DNA of 45,244 nt from Candidatus Schmidhempelia bombi str. Bimp (GTDB lineage: Bacteria; Pseudomonadota; Gammaproteobacteria; Enterobacterales; Orbaceae): assembly GCF_000471645.3 (NCBI RefSeq), contig NZ_AWGA01000068.1, forward strand, positions 1 through 45,244, given 5' to 3'. Below the pieces are notes generated by a model that was given only the letters and a program-made list of their open reading frames with translations, searched no databases and was not told the DNA's origin. The translations under genes were made by a program, and so were the position numbers. This document shows positions 21,298 through 31,725 of this stretch, in pieces. The number at the start of each line of letters is the position of its first letter. The stretch's first letter is position 1.

Positions 21298-22287
21298 ATG
21301 CAGGGTTCTGTAACAGAGTTTTTAAAACCTCACCTAGTTGATATTGAGCAATATAGTTCTACTCATGCAAAGGTGACTCTTGAGCCACTTGAGCGTGGTT
21401 TTGGTCATACTCTAGGTAATGCACTGCGCCGTATTTTATTGTCATCAATGCCGGGATGCGCTGTAACTGAAGTAGAGATTGATGGTGTTCTTCATGAGTA
21501 CAGCACTAAAGAAGGTGTTCAAGAAGATGTACTGGATATTTTACTCAACTTGAAAAAGTTAGCAGTGAAAGTACATGGTAAAGATGATGTCATGGTAACG
21601 TTGAATAAATCTGGAGTTGGTCCTGTCACTGCCTCTGATATTGTTCACGATGCGGATGTCGAAATTGTGAATCCAGATCATGTCATTTGTCATCTTACTG
21701 ATGCTAATGCTTCGATTAGTATGCGTATTCGTGTACAGCGTGGTCGTGGTTATGTCCCTGCTTCTGCTCGCGTTCAGTCAGAAGACGACGAGCGTCCTAT
21801 CGGTCGCTTGTTAGTTGACGCGTGTTATAGCCCAGTTGAGCGAATTGCTTATACTGTTGAGGCAGCTCGCGTCGAACAGCGTACAGACTTAGATAAATTA
21901 GTTATTGATATGGAAACTAACGGTACAATTGATCCAGAAGAATCAATTCGCCGTGCGTCTACCATTTTGGCTGAACAGCTTGAAGCTTTTGTTGACTTAC
22001 GTGATGTACGTCAGCCTGAAGTGAAAGAAGATAAACCAGAATTTGATCCAATTCTACTCCGTCCAGTAGATGATTTAGAATTGACAGTTCGGTCGGCAAA
22101 TTGCTTAAAAGCAGAAGCAGTTCATTATATTGGTGATTTAGTTCAGCGTACTGAAGTTGAGTTATTAAAAACGCCAAATCTTGGTAAGAAATCACTTACT
22201 GAAATTAAGGACGTACTCGCTTCACGTGGTTTATCTTTAGGTATGCGCCTAGAGAATTGGCCACCTGCAAGTATTGTTGAAGACTAA
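21298..22287 (+). CDS. rpoA: RNA polymerase alpha subunit
   Basis: 329 aa, the same as E. coli. The N-terminal dimerisation domain has '[19 protein letters not shown]'. The C-terminal domain binds UP elements and activators and contains '[20 protein letters not shown]' and '[20 protein letters not shown]'. GAGAGGAC precedes the ATG. Fourth gene of the alpha operon in the usual order. Confidence 0.99.
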   Translation: MQGSVTEFLKPHLVDIEQYSSTHAKVTLEPLERGFGHTLGNALRRILLSSMPGCAVTEVEIDGVLHEYSTKEGVQEDVLDILLNLKKLAVKVHGKDDVMVTLNKSGVGPVTASDIVHDADVEIVNPDHVICHLTDANASISMRIRVQRGRGYVPASARVQSEDDERPIGRLLVDACYSPVERIAYTVEAARVEQRTDLDKLVIDMETNGTIDPEESIRRASTILAEQLEAFVDLRDVRQPEVKEDKPEFDPILLRPVDDLELTVRSANCLKAEAVHYIGDLVQRTEVELLKTPNLGKKSLTEIKDVLASRGLSLGMRLENWPPASIVED

Positions 22288-22318
22288 TAACTTGAAAGTT
22301 TTATAGAAGGATAAAGTT

Positions 22319-22702
22319 ATGCGCCATCGTAAAAGTGGTCGTCAACTGAATCGTAATAGCAGTCATCGTCAAGCTATGTTTCGTAACATGGCAAGTTCGC
22401 TAGTAGAGCACGAAATTATTAAGACAACTCTGCCTAAAGCGAAAGAGCTGCGTCGAGTCGTTGAACCATTAATTACTTTAGCCAAGAACGATAGTGTTGC
22501 TAATCGTCGTTTGGCTTTTGCACGTACTCGTGATAACGATACTGTTAAAAAATTATTTACGGATTTAGGTCCTCGTTTTGCTAATCGCGCTGGTGGTTAT
22601 ACGCGAATTATGAAATGTGGCTTCCGTGCTGGTGATAATGCGCCAATGGCTTATATTGAATTGGTAAATCGCCCAGTAGCAGCTGAACAAGCAGCAGAAT
22701 AA
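22319..22702 (+). CDS. rplQ: 50S ribosomal protein L17
   Basis: 127 aa. Lies near the tunnel exit. '[20 protein letters not shown]' and '[20 protein letters not shown]' are diagnostic. AGAAGGAT precedes the ATG. Last gene of the alpha operon, followed by a strong terminator. Confidence 0.99.
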   Translation: MRHRKSGRQLNRNSSHRQAMFRNMASSLVEHEIIKTTLPKAKELRRVVEPLITLAKNDSVANRRLAFARTRDNDTVKKLFTDLGPRFANRAGGYTRIMKCGFRAGDNAPMAYIELVNRPVAAEQAAE

Positions 22703-22733
22703 GATATTTTGATTAGTTTAAAACTATGATAAA

Positions 22734-22763
22734 TAAAAAGCCGGTCTTATGACCGGTTTTTTA
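22734..22763 (+). terminator. Terminator after rplQ
   Basis: A stem of CCGGTC and GACCGG (22741-22746 with 22751-22756), extended by A/T pairs on both sides, is followed by TTTTTTATT. It closes the ribosomal protein cluster. Confidence 0.9.
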
Positions 22764-23060
22764 TTAGATAATTAGTTGTTTATTTTTAATTATTATATTA
22801 ATTAAGGGTATCTGTGGAGGTGCTTAATCAAAGTATAACTCATTTCAAACTTTTTAAATTAAAGTAGTTAATTCAGTATATCGTTTATAAAAATTGTTTA
22901 AATTTAATTAGTTATTCTAGTCATAAACCATCTAATCGTTTTTTATATAATCAATATTTATATTAATCTGGGCTGCGGAAACAAGTTTATTTCTTATTTC
23001 TGCTAATAGTAATTACATTAGCTTAGCTAACTGTTAGGCTGATTAACTAATTGGTCCTAA
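22764..23060. other. Non-coding gap between rplQ and slyX
   Basis: AT-rich, about 300 bases between convergent transcripts. I see no gene, no clear slyX terminator and no RNA gene. Confidence 0.5.
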
Positions 23061-23285
23061 TTAATAATGGGGAGGAGGAATCTCTTCAGATAAACTTGCT
23101 ATATTGGATAGTTGACCTGTTTTAATCTTTTCAGATAATAACCGCAATTTTTCACTTAAACTTGCGGATTCATGTTGCAAAATGATTACCATTTGATTTA
23201 ATTGTTCAATAGTTACTTCCTGAAAAGCGAGTTTGGTTTCAAGCATTTCAATACGTTGTTGTAAATTAATATTAGCATTAGTCAT
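23061..23285 (-). CDS. slyX: SlyX family coiled-coil protein
   Basis: 74 aa from ATG 23285. Nearly all one heptad-repeat coiled coil ('LQQRIEMLETKLAFQEVTIE' onward), ending in the family signature 'EEIPPPHY'. Function unknown in E. coli. The frame remains open to 23342 and would then overlap radC, but the E. coli N-terminus aligns with 'MTNANINLQQRIEMLETKLA', so the shorter start is preferred; its Shine-Dalgarno is weak. Forty-seven bases after radC and possibly co-transcribed with it. Confidence 0.88.
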   Translation of the reverse strand: MTNANINLQQRIEMLETKLAFQEVTIEQLNQMVIILQHESASLSEKLRLLSEKIKTGQLSNIASLSEEIPPPHY

Positions 23286-23332
23286 AAGATGATATGTTAC
23301 AATTGTTATTATTGATCGTTTACATGATAGTA

Positions 23333-24004
23333 TCAAATCCATCCGCGTTCAGCAAAGGAAACATATTCGCCTTTCCCAATAATAATATGATCAATAACAC
23401 GAATATCGATCAAATCACACGCTTGTTCTATTTGTTTCGTCACTTTCCGATCGGCTTGGCTTGGTTCGGCTAATCCTGATGGATGATTATGTGCTAATAT
23501 TAAGCCTGCTGCATTATACTTTAGCGCTCGGCGAATAATTTCACGCGGATGAACTTCAACACAGTTATAAGTACCGACAAACATCTCATCTGAGGTAATA
23601 ACTCTATTCTGATTATCTAAAAATAACACTAAAAAAATTTCTCTTTCTTCCTTTGCTAAGCGGCTCGCTAAAAAATGATGGGTTAATTCGGGGCTAGTAA
23701 GTAAATGTTCATTTAATATTTTTTCTTTTAAATAACGATGGGAGAGTTCGATTACTGCTTGCAATTGGGTATATTTAACTACACCTAAACCGTGATATCG
23801 TTCAAATTCAGCTTGGCTAGCATTAATAAGTTGGTAAACAGAACCAAATTCTGTGAGTAAATGGTTGGCAAGCGCCAATACATTTAATTTTTTTGTGCCG
23901 GTGCGGAGAAAAATAGCTAAAAGTTCGGCATCGGATAACTGTTGTGGACCAAAACGAAGCAGTTTTTCTCTAGGCAATAAAGGATGATTTTTGTTTGTTA
24001 ACAT
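23333..24004 (-). CDS. radC: RadC family JAB/MPN-domain protein
   Basis: 223 aa. The N-terminal helix-hairpin-helix-like region ('LSDAELLAIFLRTGTKKLNV') is followed by the JAMM metal-binding domain 'GLILAHNHPSGLAEPSQADR', which has the HxH and Asp ligands. Biochemical role unresolved; the old DNA-repair claim for E. coli radC was not upheld. I use ATG 24004, 9 bases after GAGG, rather than the TTG five codons upstream. It is divergent from coaBC, the same neighbourhood as in E. coli. Confidence 0.93.
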   Translation of the reverse strand: MLTNKNHPLLPREKLLRFGPQQLSDAELLAIFLRTGTKKLNVLALANHLLTEFGSVYQLINASQAEFERYHGLGVVKYTQLQAVIELSHRYLKEKILNEHLLTSPELTHHFLASRLAKEEREIFLVLFLDNQNRVITSDEMFVGTYNCVEVHPREIIRRALKYNAAGLILAHNHPSGLAEPSQADRKVTKQIEQACDLIDIRVIDHIIIGKGEYVSFAERGWI

Positions 24005-24226
24005 ATCTATTTTCCTCAATAATCAAAATAAAAACTTTACTCATGATTGAAATAGGAAAAAATCTAAAAGATTTAATGTTAGATTTAATAAGCAAAATTT
24101 AATAAATATATTTCATCTTTCAAATTTTCCCCCCTTTTTGTTATTTAGGTAAAAAAGGGAAAAGTTTTTTAGCCCTATTTTCTATGTTATTATGAGCGCC
24201 TATAATTTATTATTGATGAGTTGATA

Positions 24227-25438
24227 ATGCATTTATTGGGTAAAAAAATCTTACTAGGCATTTGTGGTGGCATTGCGGCGTACAAATGTCCGGAACTGAT
24301 TCGTCAGTTAAAAAAACAAGGTGCAGAAGTTCGGGTTGTGTTGACTCAAGCTGCTAGCCAATTTGTCACACCTTTAACCCTACAAGCTGTTTCAGGTCAT
24401 TCTGTCAATAATCAATTGTTTGATGTACAAGCTGAACTATCGATGAGTCATATAGCGTTAGCAAAATGGGCGGACTTAATATTGATAGCTCCAGCGACGG
24501 CTAATATTATTGCCAAATTAACCAATGGAATTGCTGATGATTTGTTAACTACGCTTTGTTTAGCGACAGAAGCCCCTATTGCGATTGCGCCAGCAATGAA
24601 CCAGCAAATGTATCACGCCCAGATTACGCAACAAAATTTAGCGAATTTAGCCATTCGCGACAATGTTATGATTTGGGGACCGGCTCAAGGTGAACAAGCC
24701 TGTGGTGATGTTGGTCTTGGACGCATGCTTGAACCAGCGCAACTGGTTGCGCATATTCGACAATGGTGGACGACCGCATCTAACGTTAAAGATATACATA
24801 TTGTGATTACCGCGGGTCCAACGCAAGAAGCCTTAGATCCTGTACGTTACTTGACTAACCATAGTTCTGGAAAAATGGGGTTTGCTTTAGCCAAAGCTGC
24901 AGTGAAATTAGGTGCTGAAGTTACATTAATTACCGGCCCCGTTTCTTTATCAACACCAAAGGGGGTTAAGCGTATTGATGTGATTAGTGCTTTAGATATG
25001 CAAGCCGCCGTAATGGATAATATTGCTAATTGTGATATTTTTATTGGTTGTGCTGCTGTAGCGGATTATCGTCCAGCTAATATAGCCGTACAAAAAATAA
25101 AAAAACAGGGTGATGAAATTCAATTATTATTAGTAAAAAATCCAGACATTGTGGCTTCGGTTGCGGGATTATCTAAAGATGAGCGCCCATTTGTGGTAGG
25201 ATTTGCTGCGGAAACACAAGATGTTGCAAAATATGCATACCAAAAGTTAATCAATAAAAAATTAGATTTAATTTGTGCCAATGACGTCTCTTTACCTGAA
25301 CAAGGCTTTAATACGGATACTAATGCGATTACTATTTATGGCAAAGACTTTAAACAGACACTGCCAGTAATGGATAAACAAACGTTAGCTGAAAAAATAC
25401 TTATTGAAATTGTGACACATTATGAAGAAAAAAATTGA
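24227..25438 (+). CDS. coaBC: Bifunctional phosphopantothenoylcysteine decarboxylase/synthetase
   Basis: 403 aa, coenzyme A biosynthesis steps 2 and 3 from pantothenate. The N-terminal flavoprotein CoaC domain begins '[20 protein letters not shown]' and has the 'APAMNQQMY' substrate motif near residue 125. The C-terminal CoaB domain begins about residue 190 ('[19 protein letters not shown]') and has '[11 protein letters not shown]' with the conserved Lys-Asn. ATG 24227 preferred over TTG 24221. It overlaps dut by 17 bases and heads the coaBC-dut-slmA operon. Confidence 0.96.
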   Translation: MHLLGKKILLGICGGIAAYKCPELIRQLKKQGAEVRVVLTQAASQFVTPLTLQAVSGHSVNNQLFDVQAELSMSHIALAKWADLILIAPATANIIAKLTNGIADDLLTTLCLATEAPIAIAPAMNQQMYHAQITQQNLANLAIRDNVMIWGPAQGEQACGDVGLGRMLEPAQLVAHIRQWWTTASNVKDIHIVITAGPTQEALDPVRYLTNHSSGKMGFALAKAAVKLGAEVTLITGPVSLSTPKGVKRIDVISALDMQAAVMDNIANCDIFIGCAAVADYRPANIAVQKIKKQGDEIQLLLVKNPDIVASVAGLSKDERPFVVGFAAETQDVAKYAYQKLINKKLDLICANDVSLPEQGFNTDTNAITIYGKDFKQTLPVMDKQTLAEKILIEIVTHYEEKN

Positions 25439-25880
25439 TATTAAAATATTAGATAACCGTTTAGGCAATGTATTTCCTTTACCAACTTATGCGACTATTG
25501 GTTCAGCAGGTATTGATCTGCGTGCTATGTTTACAGAAACGCAAGTCATTGAGCCAGGGCAAACTGTTTTAACGCCGACTGGGTTAGCTATGTATATTGA
25601 GGACCCAAGTTTAGCGGCCTTAGTTTTACCTCGTTCTGGATTAGGCTCTAAACATGGTATTGTTTTAAGCAATTTGGTTGGTCTTATTGACTCCGATTAT
25701 CAAGGACAACTTTTTGTACCGATTTGGAATCGTAGTCAAGAGCGTTTTACTATTGAACCTGGCGATAGAATTGCTCAGTTGGTGATTGTACCTGTTGTAC
25801 AAGCTCAATTTAATATTGTTGATGAGTTTACTACAACTGAACGCGGTGAAGGTGGTTTTGGGCATTCTGGATGTAAATAA
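25422..25880 (+). CDS. dut: dUTP diphosphatase (dUTPase)
   Basis: 152 aa. Hydrolyses dUTP to dUMP, preventing uracil in DNA and supplying dTMP synthesis. The five trimeric dUTPase motifs are visible, including 'GSAGIDLRA', '[11 protein letters not shown]', '[11 protein letters not shown]', 'GDRIAQLV' and the C-terminal '[10 protein letters not shown]'. The ATG lies within the end of coaBC, in a different frame, so translation is probably coupled. Confidence 0.97.
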   Translation: MKKKIDIKILDNRLGNVFPLPTYATIGSAGIDLRAMFTETQVIEPGQTVLTPTGLAMYIEDPSLAALVLPRSGLGSKHGIVLSNLVGLIDSDYQGQLFVPIWNRSQERFTIEPGDRIAQLVIVPVVQAQFNIVDEFTTTERGEGGFGHSGCK

Positions 25881-25905
25881 TTGTGTTAATTTAAAAGGTT
25901 GACAT

Positions 25906-26493
25906 GTGACAACAAAAATAAATAATAGAAAAGAACAGATACTTCAAGCTTTAGCAGAAATGCTTGAGTCAAATCAAGGTACGCAGCGCATCACTACTGC
26001 GAAACTCGCTTCCGTTGTTGGTGTTTCTGAAGCCGCGTTGTATCGACATTTTCCCAGTAAAAAAGATATGTTTGAGAATTTGATTGATTATATTGAACAT
26101 ATTTTACTTAGCCGAATTAACCTTATCTTACAAGATGAAAAAGACACGCTACAGCGAATCTATTTAATTTTAGCGTTACTTTTAGGATTTAGTGAGAAAA
26201 ATCCAGGTTTAACTCGTATTATGACTGGTCATGCATTAATGTTTGAACAACGTCAATTACAATTACGTATTAGTCAATTATTTGAACGAATTGAAACACA
26301 TATAAGGCAAGTTCTGAGGGAAAGAAAAATCCGCGAAGGAACGAGTTTTACTTACGATGAGCGTATATTAGCTAGTCAATTATGTGCGTTTTGTGAAGGT
26401 TCGATGTTACGTTATGTCCGCTCTGGATTTGCGTATCTCCCTACCTCTGATTTTGAAGCGAAATGGTCTTTATTACTAAAACAGCTTTACTAA
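25906..26493 (+). CDS. slmA: Nucleoid occlusion factor SlmA (TetR family)
   Basis: 195 aa from GTG 25906 with AAAGG 8-9 bases upstream. The TetR-type HTH at residues about 23-52 includes '[20 protein letters not shown]'. SlmA bound to its DNA sites blocks FtsZ ring assembly over the chromosome. Conserved third gene of the coaBC-dut-slmA block. Followed by a weak stem (ATCGTAAA/TTTACGAT, 26497-26523) that may end the operon. Confidence 0.95.
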   Translation: MTTKINNRKEQILQALAEMLESNQGTQRITTAKLASVVGVSEAALYRHFPSKKDMFENLIDYIEHILLSRINLILQDEKDTLQRIYLILALLLGFSEKNPGLTRIMTGHALMFEQRQLQLRISQLFERIETHIRQVLRERKIREGTSFTYDERILASQLCAFCEGSMLRYVRSGFAYLPTSDFEAKWSLLLKQLY

Positions 26494-26657
26494 TTATCGT
26501 AAAATAGACTTTACTTTACGATGGATTTTGCCAAGGACGGCTTAAGCTATTTTAATTAACCGTAACCAATTAATATAGATTGTCTATCCCTAGTTGGTTA
26601 TGTGTCATAATTTGATGCGATATTCTAACAAGCCCAAATAACGCCACAAAAAAACTT

Positions 26658-26697
26658 AGGTTATCTTTGTTACGATTAAATAAAACAAAAATAACCT
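26658..26697 (-). terminator. Terminator of the yibN-secB-gpsA transcript
   Basis: An AGGTTAT..TTTGTT arm (26658-26671) pairs with 26685-26697 with one bulge. Read on the minus strand, the stem is followed within two bases by a run of seven T. It lies about 30 bases past the gpsA stop. Confidence 0.8.
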
Positions 26698-26729
26698 AGA
26701 GATTTATAGTATCGATTTCATGCTATTTA

Positions 26730-27749
26730 CTAAGCGCTCGTTAACTCACGTTTCTGTTCTCGACTGAGTAAATCTCTTGCGGCTTGTTGAGGATCCTTAC
26801 CACAATATAAAATTTGGTAAATTTGATCAACAATAGGCATTTCGACATGATATTTTTGTGCTAATAACCATACTTCTTTGGTATTACGATAACCTTCAAC
26901 AACTTGTTGAATCTTCGCTTGTGCTTCGTCAATACTTTTATTCTGGCCCAGTAAAAGACCAAAGCGTCGATTGCGTGATTGGTTATCCGTACAGGTTAAC
27001 ACTAAGTCACCTAAACCTGCCATTCCCATAAATGTCACAGGATCTGCACCCAATACTACGCCTAGTCGCATTAACTCAGCTAAACCACGAGTAATTAGCG
27101 CCGTACGAGAGTTAGCACCAAATCCTAGACCATCGGACAAACCAGCTCCAATTGCAATAACGTTTTTAACCGCGCCACCTAATTGTACACCGACTAAATC
27201 GGTACTACTATAGACACGAAAGCGTTTACTACAATGAAAAAGAGTCTGTAATTGTTTGAGAAATTCTGGATCGGTTGAGGCTACAGTGACAGCAGTTGGT
27301 AAACCTGCGGCTACTTCTTTGGCAAAGGTAGGACCAGAGATGACAGCTAATGGAACATTATCCCCCAAAATATCTCTGGCAACATCCTGTAACAAACGAC
27401 CCGTGTCCGTTTCAAGCCCCTTTGTTGCCCAAACAATTTTACTGTTTTGATTCAAATAAGGCTTAATGTTAGTTAATACTTCACCAAAAACATGGCTAGG
27501 AACCACAACCAACAAAATTTCGACATTTTTCGTTGCTTTCTCTAAATCACTTTCTAACGACAGTAATTCAGGAAAATCAATATCGGGCAAAAATTGTTGA
27601 TTTTTACGTTCACGTTGATATTGAGCTATCTTTTGTTGATCGTTTCCCCATAGAGTCACTTCATGCCCATTGCGTGCCAATAAAATAGCTAACGCCGTGC
27701 CATAAGATCCTGCACCTAAAACAGTAATTGTTGGTTGTTTATCTATCAT
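26730..27749 (-). CDS. gpsA: Glycerol-3-phosphate dehydrogenase [NAD(P)+]
   Basis: 339 aa, identical in length to E. coli GpsA. Reduces dihydroxyacetone phosphate to sn-glycerol 3-phosphate for phospholipid synthesis. The N-terminal Rossmann motif is '[21 protein letters not shown]'-like; the catalytic Lys region is '[20 protein letters not shown]'. The open frame extends to 27794 inside secB, but ATG 27749, just after the secB stop at 27757, gives the family N-terminus. Third gene of the yibN-secB-gpsA run. Confidence 0.96.
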   Translation of the reverse strand: MIDKQPTITVLGAGSYGTALAILLARNGHEVTLWGNDQQKIAQYQRERKNQQFLPDIDFPELLSLESDLEKATKNVEILLVVVPSHVFGEVLTNIKPYLNQNSKIVWATKGLETDTGRLLQDVARDILGDNVPLAVISGPTFAKEVAAGLPTAVTVASTDPEFLKQLQTLFHCSKRFRVYSSTDLVGVQLGGAVKNVIAIGAGLSDGLGFGANSRTALITRGLAELMRLGVVLGADPVTFMGMAGLGDLVLTCTDNQSRNRRFGLLLGQNKSIDEAQAKIQQVVEGYRNTKEVWLLAQKYHVEMPIVDQIYQILYCGKDPQQAARDLLSREQKRELTSA

Positions 27750-27756
27750 GATCTTA

Positions 27757-28242
27757 TTATTGAATACTGGTATTGGTATCGTTAGCTGCACCATTATTTT
27801 GAGCTTGCTGTTGCATATAATTCATGAAAACGGCATCAAAATTAACCGGCTCAAGATTCACAACAGGGAACGTTCCCTTATTGACTAAACTCGCCACCAG
27901 TTCACGTGCGTATGGGAATAAGATATTAGGACAATAAGCGCCTAAACAGTGAGCAAGCTGATTTCCTTCTAAACCAATAATTGAGAAAATACCAGCTTGT
28001 GTTACTTCGCAAATATAAGCGATTTCATCATTAGATTTCGTCGTCAGCGTAATCCGCAATGCAACCTCATAAATATTTTCATCAATTTGGTGGGACGATG
28101 AATTAAGTTCTAAATTAACTTCAGGTTTCCACTCTTTGGGAAAAATATGGGGAGAATTAGGCGTTTCAAAGGAGATATCTTTAACATAGATACGCTGAAT
28201 TGCAAAAACACTTTCTGATTGTGGATGAGTTGATTCTGTCAT
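27757..28242 (-). CDS. secB: Protein-export chaperone SecB
   Basis: 161 aa. A tetrameric cytosolic chaperone that holds pre-proteins unfolded and passes them to SecA. '[20 protein letters not shown]' and '[19 protein letters not shown]' are family signatures. Eight bases separate it from the gpsA start. SecB is essentially restricted to proteobacteria, which fits the host assignment. Confidence 0.97.
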   Translation of the reverse strand: MTESTHPQSESVFAIQRIYVKDISFETPNSPHIFPKEWKPEVNLELNSSSHQIDENIYEVALRITLTTKSNDEIAYICEVTQAGIFSIIGLEGNQLAHCLGAYCPNILFPYARELVASLVNKGTFPVVNLEPVNFDAVFMNYMQQQAQNNGAANDTNTSIQ

Positions 28243-28262
28243 GTTATTAACCTATTTAAAAT

Positions 28263-28697
28263 TTATTTTCTGACTAATGGTAAATTTTCACTATTCCAAC
28301 CAGTAATACCATCTGTTAATGTATAGACGTGGCTAAAACCTGCCTTGATTAATTTATCACCGGATCTTAAGGCAGCACCGATATCAGTCACAACAATGAT
28401 AGGATTATCCTTAAATTTTTCTATTGCTTTAATACTACCATTTTGAATATCAATAGGTAAAATATTATAGGAATCCGTGATGTGACCTCGTTTAAAATCA
28501 TCATTACTACGAACATCAACAACGATAGCATTTTCATTGTTAATCAACTGTATTGCTTGCCCATTAGTAACAATTTTAACTTTTGATAGTTTTGTTCTAA
28601 GAGTTAAATTAATTACCATGATCAAAAGTACAGCCCAAGATATTGATAAAATAGGATGATTGCCTACAAAATGCCTTATTTCATTTATGAATTCCAT
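28263..28697 (-). CDS. yibN: YibN-like membrane-anchored rhodanese-fold protein
   Basis: 144 aa. One N-terminal membrane helix (about residues 15-33, 'ILSISWAVLLIMVINLTL') followed by a rhodanese domain: 'AIVVDVRSNDDFKRGHI', 'NILPIDI', 'GFSHVYTLTDGITGWNSENLP'. The active-site loop, where rhodaneses carry Cys, reads 'VVTDIGAALRSGD' and has no cysteine at all, so sulfur transfer is unlikely. Conserved location upstream of secB as in E. coli. The role is unknown to me beyond membrane location. Confidence 0.9.
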   Translation of the reverse strand: MEFINEIRHFVGNHPILSISWAVLLIMVINLTLRTKLSKVKIVTNGQAIQLINNENAIVVDVRSNDDFKRGHITDSYNILPIDIQNGSIKAIEKFKDNPIIVVTDIGAALRSGDKLIKAGFSHVYTLTDGITGWNSENLPLVRK

Positions 28698-28897
28698 AAA
28701 GTTGTTAACCTAATTAAAAAGTATTATCAATTTAAGCATCCGATTATAACGATATTGTAGTTTGAAATACAGCATTGATTAATTAAACGGTATCAGATTT
28801 ATCTGATTACTTGTTTATAGACTAAATCTTAACATTAATATTGCTAAGCAAAACAATTCTATTTTTTTACTTAATTGAAGTATATTCACTTAATTAT

Positions 28898-28958
28898 AAT
28901 AGTGATTTTGACAGTAGTTAGTTATATTCGAATTTCCACTCAAATTAATTACATTGAT
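28898..28958. other. Remainder of the yibN-glnA divergent gap
   Basis: The 28698-28958 interval is AT-rich and should hold the yibN promoter on the minus strand. I recognise no gene or other site in it before the NtrC-like sites begin at 28959. Confidence 0.4.
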
Positions 28959-28994
28959 TGCACTAAAACAGTGCTTTTGTATACTATTGGTGCA
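28959..28994 (+). promoter_or_regulatory. Two NtrC-type enhancer sites upstream of glnA
   Basis: TGCACTAAAACAGTGCT (28959-28975) and TGTATACTATTGGTGCA (28978-28994) resemble the known glnA enhancer sites of enteric bacteria (TGCACT..TGGTGCA type). Their centres are 19 bases apart and about 140-160 bases before the predicted sigma-54 start. NtrC itself is encoded by glnG downstream. Confidence 0.75.
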
Positions 28995-29100
28995 TAAAAA
29001 CGTTGGTAATAAAACACAGACTAACTTTATAGTGAGATGAAATAAAAAATTAATACAAGGAAATATAAAAAGAATGATATAAAAAAATACTTGTTTAAAA

Positions 29101-29116
29101 TTGGCATTAATTTTGC
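29101..29116 (+). promoter_or_regulatory. Sigma-54 promoter of glnA
   Basis: TTGGCATTAATTTTGC has the invariant GG (29103-29104) and GC (29115-29116) with exactly 10 bases between them, as required for RpoN. It lies 70 bases before the glnA start and downstream of the NtrC-like sites. Confidence 0.85.
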
Positions 29117-29187
29117 TTGTATTAATAATATATTGGAACAATCGTTCTATCATAATCTTCTTTTTAGCCATATTTTGGAGAAAACAC

Positions 29188-30597
29188 ATGTCTATACAAC
29201 AAGTTTTAGCGATGATAAAAGAAAATGACGTGAAGTTTATAGATTTACGTTTTACTGATACAAAAGGTAAAGAACAGCATATCACCATCCCTGCAGGTCA
29301 AGTTGACGAAGATTTCTTTGAAGAAGGAAAAATGTTTGATGGATCATCAATTGCTGGCTGGAAAGGGATTAATGAATCAGATATGGTATTAATGCCAGAT
29401 ATCACTACCGCCGTCATCGATCCTTTTTATGAAGAAACCACGGTAAATATTCGCTGTGATATTCTGGAACCAGCGACGCTACAAGGTTATGATCGTGATC
29501 CTCGTTCAATAGCAAAACGTGCTGAAGAGTACTTGCGATCTACTGGTATAGCAGATACCGTTATTTTTGGTCCAGAGCCAGAATTCTTTTTATTTGATGA
29601 TGTCCGTTTTGGTTCGCCAATGTCAGGGAGTTATGTGCATATTGATGACATCGAAGCCGCTTGGAATTCGGGTAAAAAATATGACGGTGGTAATAAAGGG
29701 CATCGCCCTGGTGTAAAAGGTGGCTATTTTCCAGTGCCACCCGTTGATTCATCGCAAGATCTGCGTTCGACCATGTGTTTAATTATGGAACAACTGGGCT
29801 TAGTGGTTGAAGCTCACCATCATGAAGTAGCAACAGCAGGACAAAACGAGATTGCTTGTCGATTCAATACCTTGACAGCTAAAGCTGATGAAGTTCAAAT
29901 CTACAAATATGTGGTCCATAATGTTGCACATGCCTATGGTAAAACAGCGACATTCATGCCAAAACCGATGTTTGGTGATAATGGTTCAGGCATGCATTGC
30001 CATCAATCGCTTGCTAAAGATGGTATCAACTTATTTGCGGGTGATAAATATGCAGGTCTTTCTGAACTAGCCCTATTCTATATCGGCGGTATTATCAAAC
30101 ATGCAAAAGCGATCAATGCGTTTACCAATCCAGCGACTAATTCTTACAAACGTTTAGTTCCTGGTTATGAAGCGCCAGTTATGTTAGCTTACTCAGCGCG
30201 TAACCGATCGGCGTCTATTCGTATTCCAGTTGTCTCTAGCCATAAAGCACGTCGTATTGAAGTCCGTTTCCCTGATCCAGTATGTAATCCATATTTAGGT
30301 TTCTCAGCGCAATTAATGGCTGGTCTTGATGGTATTATGAATAAAATTCATCCTGGTGAAGCAATGGACAAAAATCTTTATGATTTACCGCCAGAAGAAT
30401 CTAAAGCCATTCCAACGGTTGCCGATTCATTAGAAGCAGCATTAGCTGCGCTTGATACAGATCGTGAATTTTTAACGCGTGGAAATGTTTTCACCAATGA
30501 AACCATAGATGCTTATATCGCCTTAAAACGTCAAGAAATTGACCGTGTACGTATGACACCACATCCAGTGGAATTTGAGTTATACTATAGCTGCTAA
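29188..30597 (+). CDS. glnA: Glutamine synthetase, type I
   Basis: 469 aa, the same as E. coli. Makes glutamine from glutamate, ammonia and ATP as a dodecamer. Metal/ATP motifs '[11 protein letters not shown]' and '[10 protein letters not shown]' and the glutamate motif '[18 protein letters not shown]' are present. The adenylylation Tyr (codon 398 counting Met, '[10 protein letters not shown]') is intact, so control by GlnE adenylylation is expected. ATG 29188 follows TTTTGGAG; the longer frame from 29101 runs through the sigma-54 promoter and is rejected. Head of the glnA-glnL-glnG operon. Confidence 0.98.
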   Translation: MSIQQVLAMIKENDVKFIDLRFTDTKGKEQHITIPAGQVDEDFFEEGKMFDGSSIAGWKGINESDMVLMPDITTAVIDPFYEETTVNIRCDILEPATLQGYDRDPRSIAKRAEEYLRSTGIADTVIFGPEPEFFLFDDVRFGSPMSGSYVHIDDIEAAWNSGKKYDGGNKGHRPGVKGGYFPVPPVDSSQDLRSTMCLIMEQLGLVVEAHHHEVATAGQNEIACRFNTLTAKADEVQIYKYVVHNVAHAYGKTATFMPKPMFGDNGSGMHCHQSLAKDGINLFAGDKYAGLSELALFYIGGIIKHAKAINAFTNPATNSYKRLVPGYEAPVMLAYSARNRSASIRIPVVSSHKARRIEVRFPDPVCNPYLGFSAQLMAGLDGIMNKIHPGEAMDKNLYDLPPEESKAIPTVADSLEAALAALDTDREFLTRGNVFTNETIDAYIALKRQEIDRVRMTPHPVEFELYYSC

Positions 30598-30606
30598 TAT
30601 CGATAA

Positions 30607-30639
30607 ATCCTTGGTACCTTAAAATAAGGTGTCAAGGAT
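30607..30639 (+). terminator. Hairpin between glnA and glnL
   Basis: Two 15-base arms (30607-30621 and 30625-30639) pair with two mismatches around a 3-base loop. There is no U-run after it. E. coli has a partial terminator in the same gap that lowers glnLG expression relative to glnA; this hairpin may serve the same end or protect the glnA mRNA 3' end. Confidence 0.55.
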
Positions 30640-30663
30640 CTTACCATTGAGGAAAGGAAGGAG

Positions 30664-31716
30664 ATGATATTGAGCAAACAAATATCAAATGCTGACATTA
30701 TCCTTAATTCAATTTTAACGCACATTATCATTCTTGATAAAGAGCTGCACATCTTATATGCCAATGCCGCTGCACAGCAATTGTTAACTCGTTGTTCTCG
30801 AAAATTTCAAGGTAGCTATTTTGTTGATCTTTTTGACTATCTGTCATTAGATGTTGAGTTAATGCAAGCAACCATTAATCAAGGACAAGGTTTTACCGAT
30901 AATGAAGTCAATTTAGTGATTAATGAACAACTATTTATTGTATCACTCACTGCCCAGTCTATTAATCAAGCCAATATTTTGCTTGAAATGACACCCTTAG
31001 ATAATCAAAAAAAATTGAGTCAGGAACAATTACAGCAAGCACAACAAATAGCAGCTAGAGACTTGGTCCGTGGTTTGGCACATGAAATCAAAAATCCTTT
31101 AAGTGGTCTTCGTGGTGCTGCTCAACTTTTAGCCCATGAATTGCCAAATCAACATCTAAAAGAATATACTCAAATTATTATTGAACAATCGGATCGCTTA
31201 CGTCATTTAGTGGATAAATTATTGGGACCACAACAAGTAGCTCAGCAAAAAGTTGCCAATATACATCAAGCGATAGAAAACGTATACAAATTACTTACTT
31301 TTGAGAAAAATAATAATGTAAACATTATACGTGATTATGATCCTAGCTTACCTGAATTTCAACATGACGCAGATCAGATTGAACAAGTTATATTAAATAT
31401 TTGTCGTAATGCGTTACAGGCCCTAGACGATTCAGGCGGAACCATCACCATTAAAACCCGTACCGCATTTCAAGTCACGTTAAAGGGAAAACGTTATCGC
31501 CTATGTGCTCAAATCGATATTGAGGATACAGGTACTGGCATTCCAGCTTCCTTACAAGATATTTTATTTTATCCAATGGTAAGTGGACGTGAGAGTGGAT
31601 CGGGATTAGGTCTTTCTATCGCTAGACATTTAATTGATCAACATTATGGTAAAATTGAATTTAACAGTTGGCCCGGTCATACTGTGTTCACAATCTATTT
31701 GCCTATTCGGCAATGA
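30664..31716 (+). CDS. glnL: Nitrogen regulation sensor kinase/phosphatase NtrB
   Basis: 350 aa. N-terminal PAS domain (about 8-110), then HisKA with phospho-His140 in '[16 protein letters not shown]', then the HATPase domain ('[20 protein letters not shown]', '[21 protein letters not shown]', '[14 protein letters not shown]'). No membrane segments, as expected for this cytosolic kinase, which PII controls in relatives. The start may be ATG 30664 or TTG 30670: AAGGAG abuts the ATG but sits at ideal distance from the TTG. Nine bases before glnG. Confidence 0.95.
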   Translation: MILSKQISNADIILNSILTHIIILDKELHILYANAAAQQLLTRCSRKFQGSYFVDLFDYLSLDVELMQATINQGQGFTDNEVNLVINEQLFIVSLTAQSINQANILLEMTPLDNQKKLSQEQLQQAQQIAARDLVRGLAHEIKNPLSGLRGAAQLLAHELPNQHLKEYTQIIIEQSDRLRHLVDKLLGPQQVAQQKVANIHQAIENVYKLLTFEKNNNVNIIRDYDPSLPEFQHDADQIEQVILNICRNALQALDDSGGTITIKTRTAFQVTLKGKRYRLCAQIDIEDTGTGIPASLQDILFYPMVSGRESGSGLGLSIARHLIDQHYGKIEFNSWPGHTVFTIYLPIRQ

Positions 31717-31725
31717 GGTAAATAA

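Noticed and set aside
28890-29288. 132-codon minus-strand ORF over the glnA control region
   Set aside because: It covers the NtrC-like sites, the sigma-54 promoter and the start of glnA; composition is that of AT-rich non-coding DNA.
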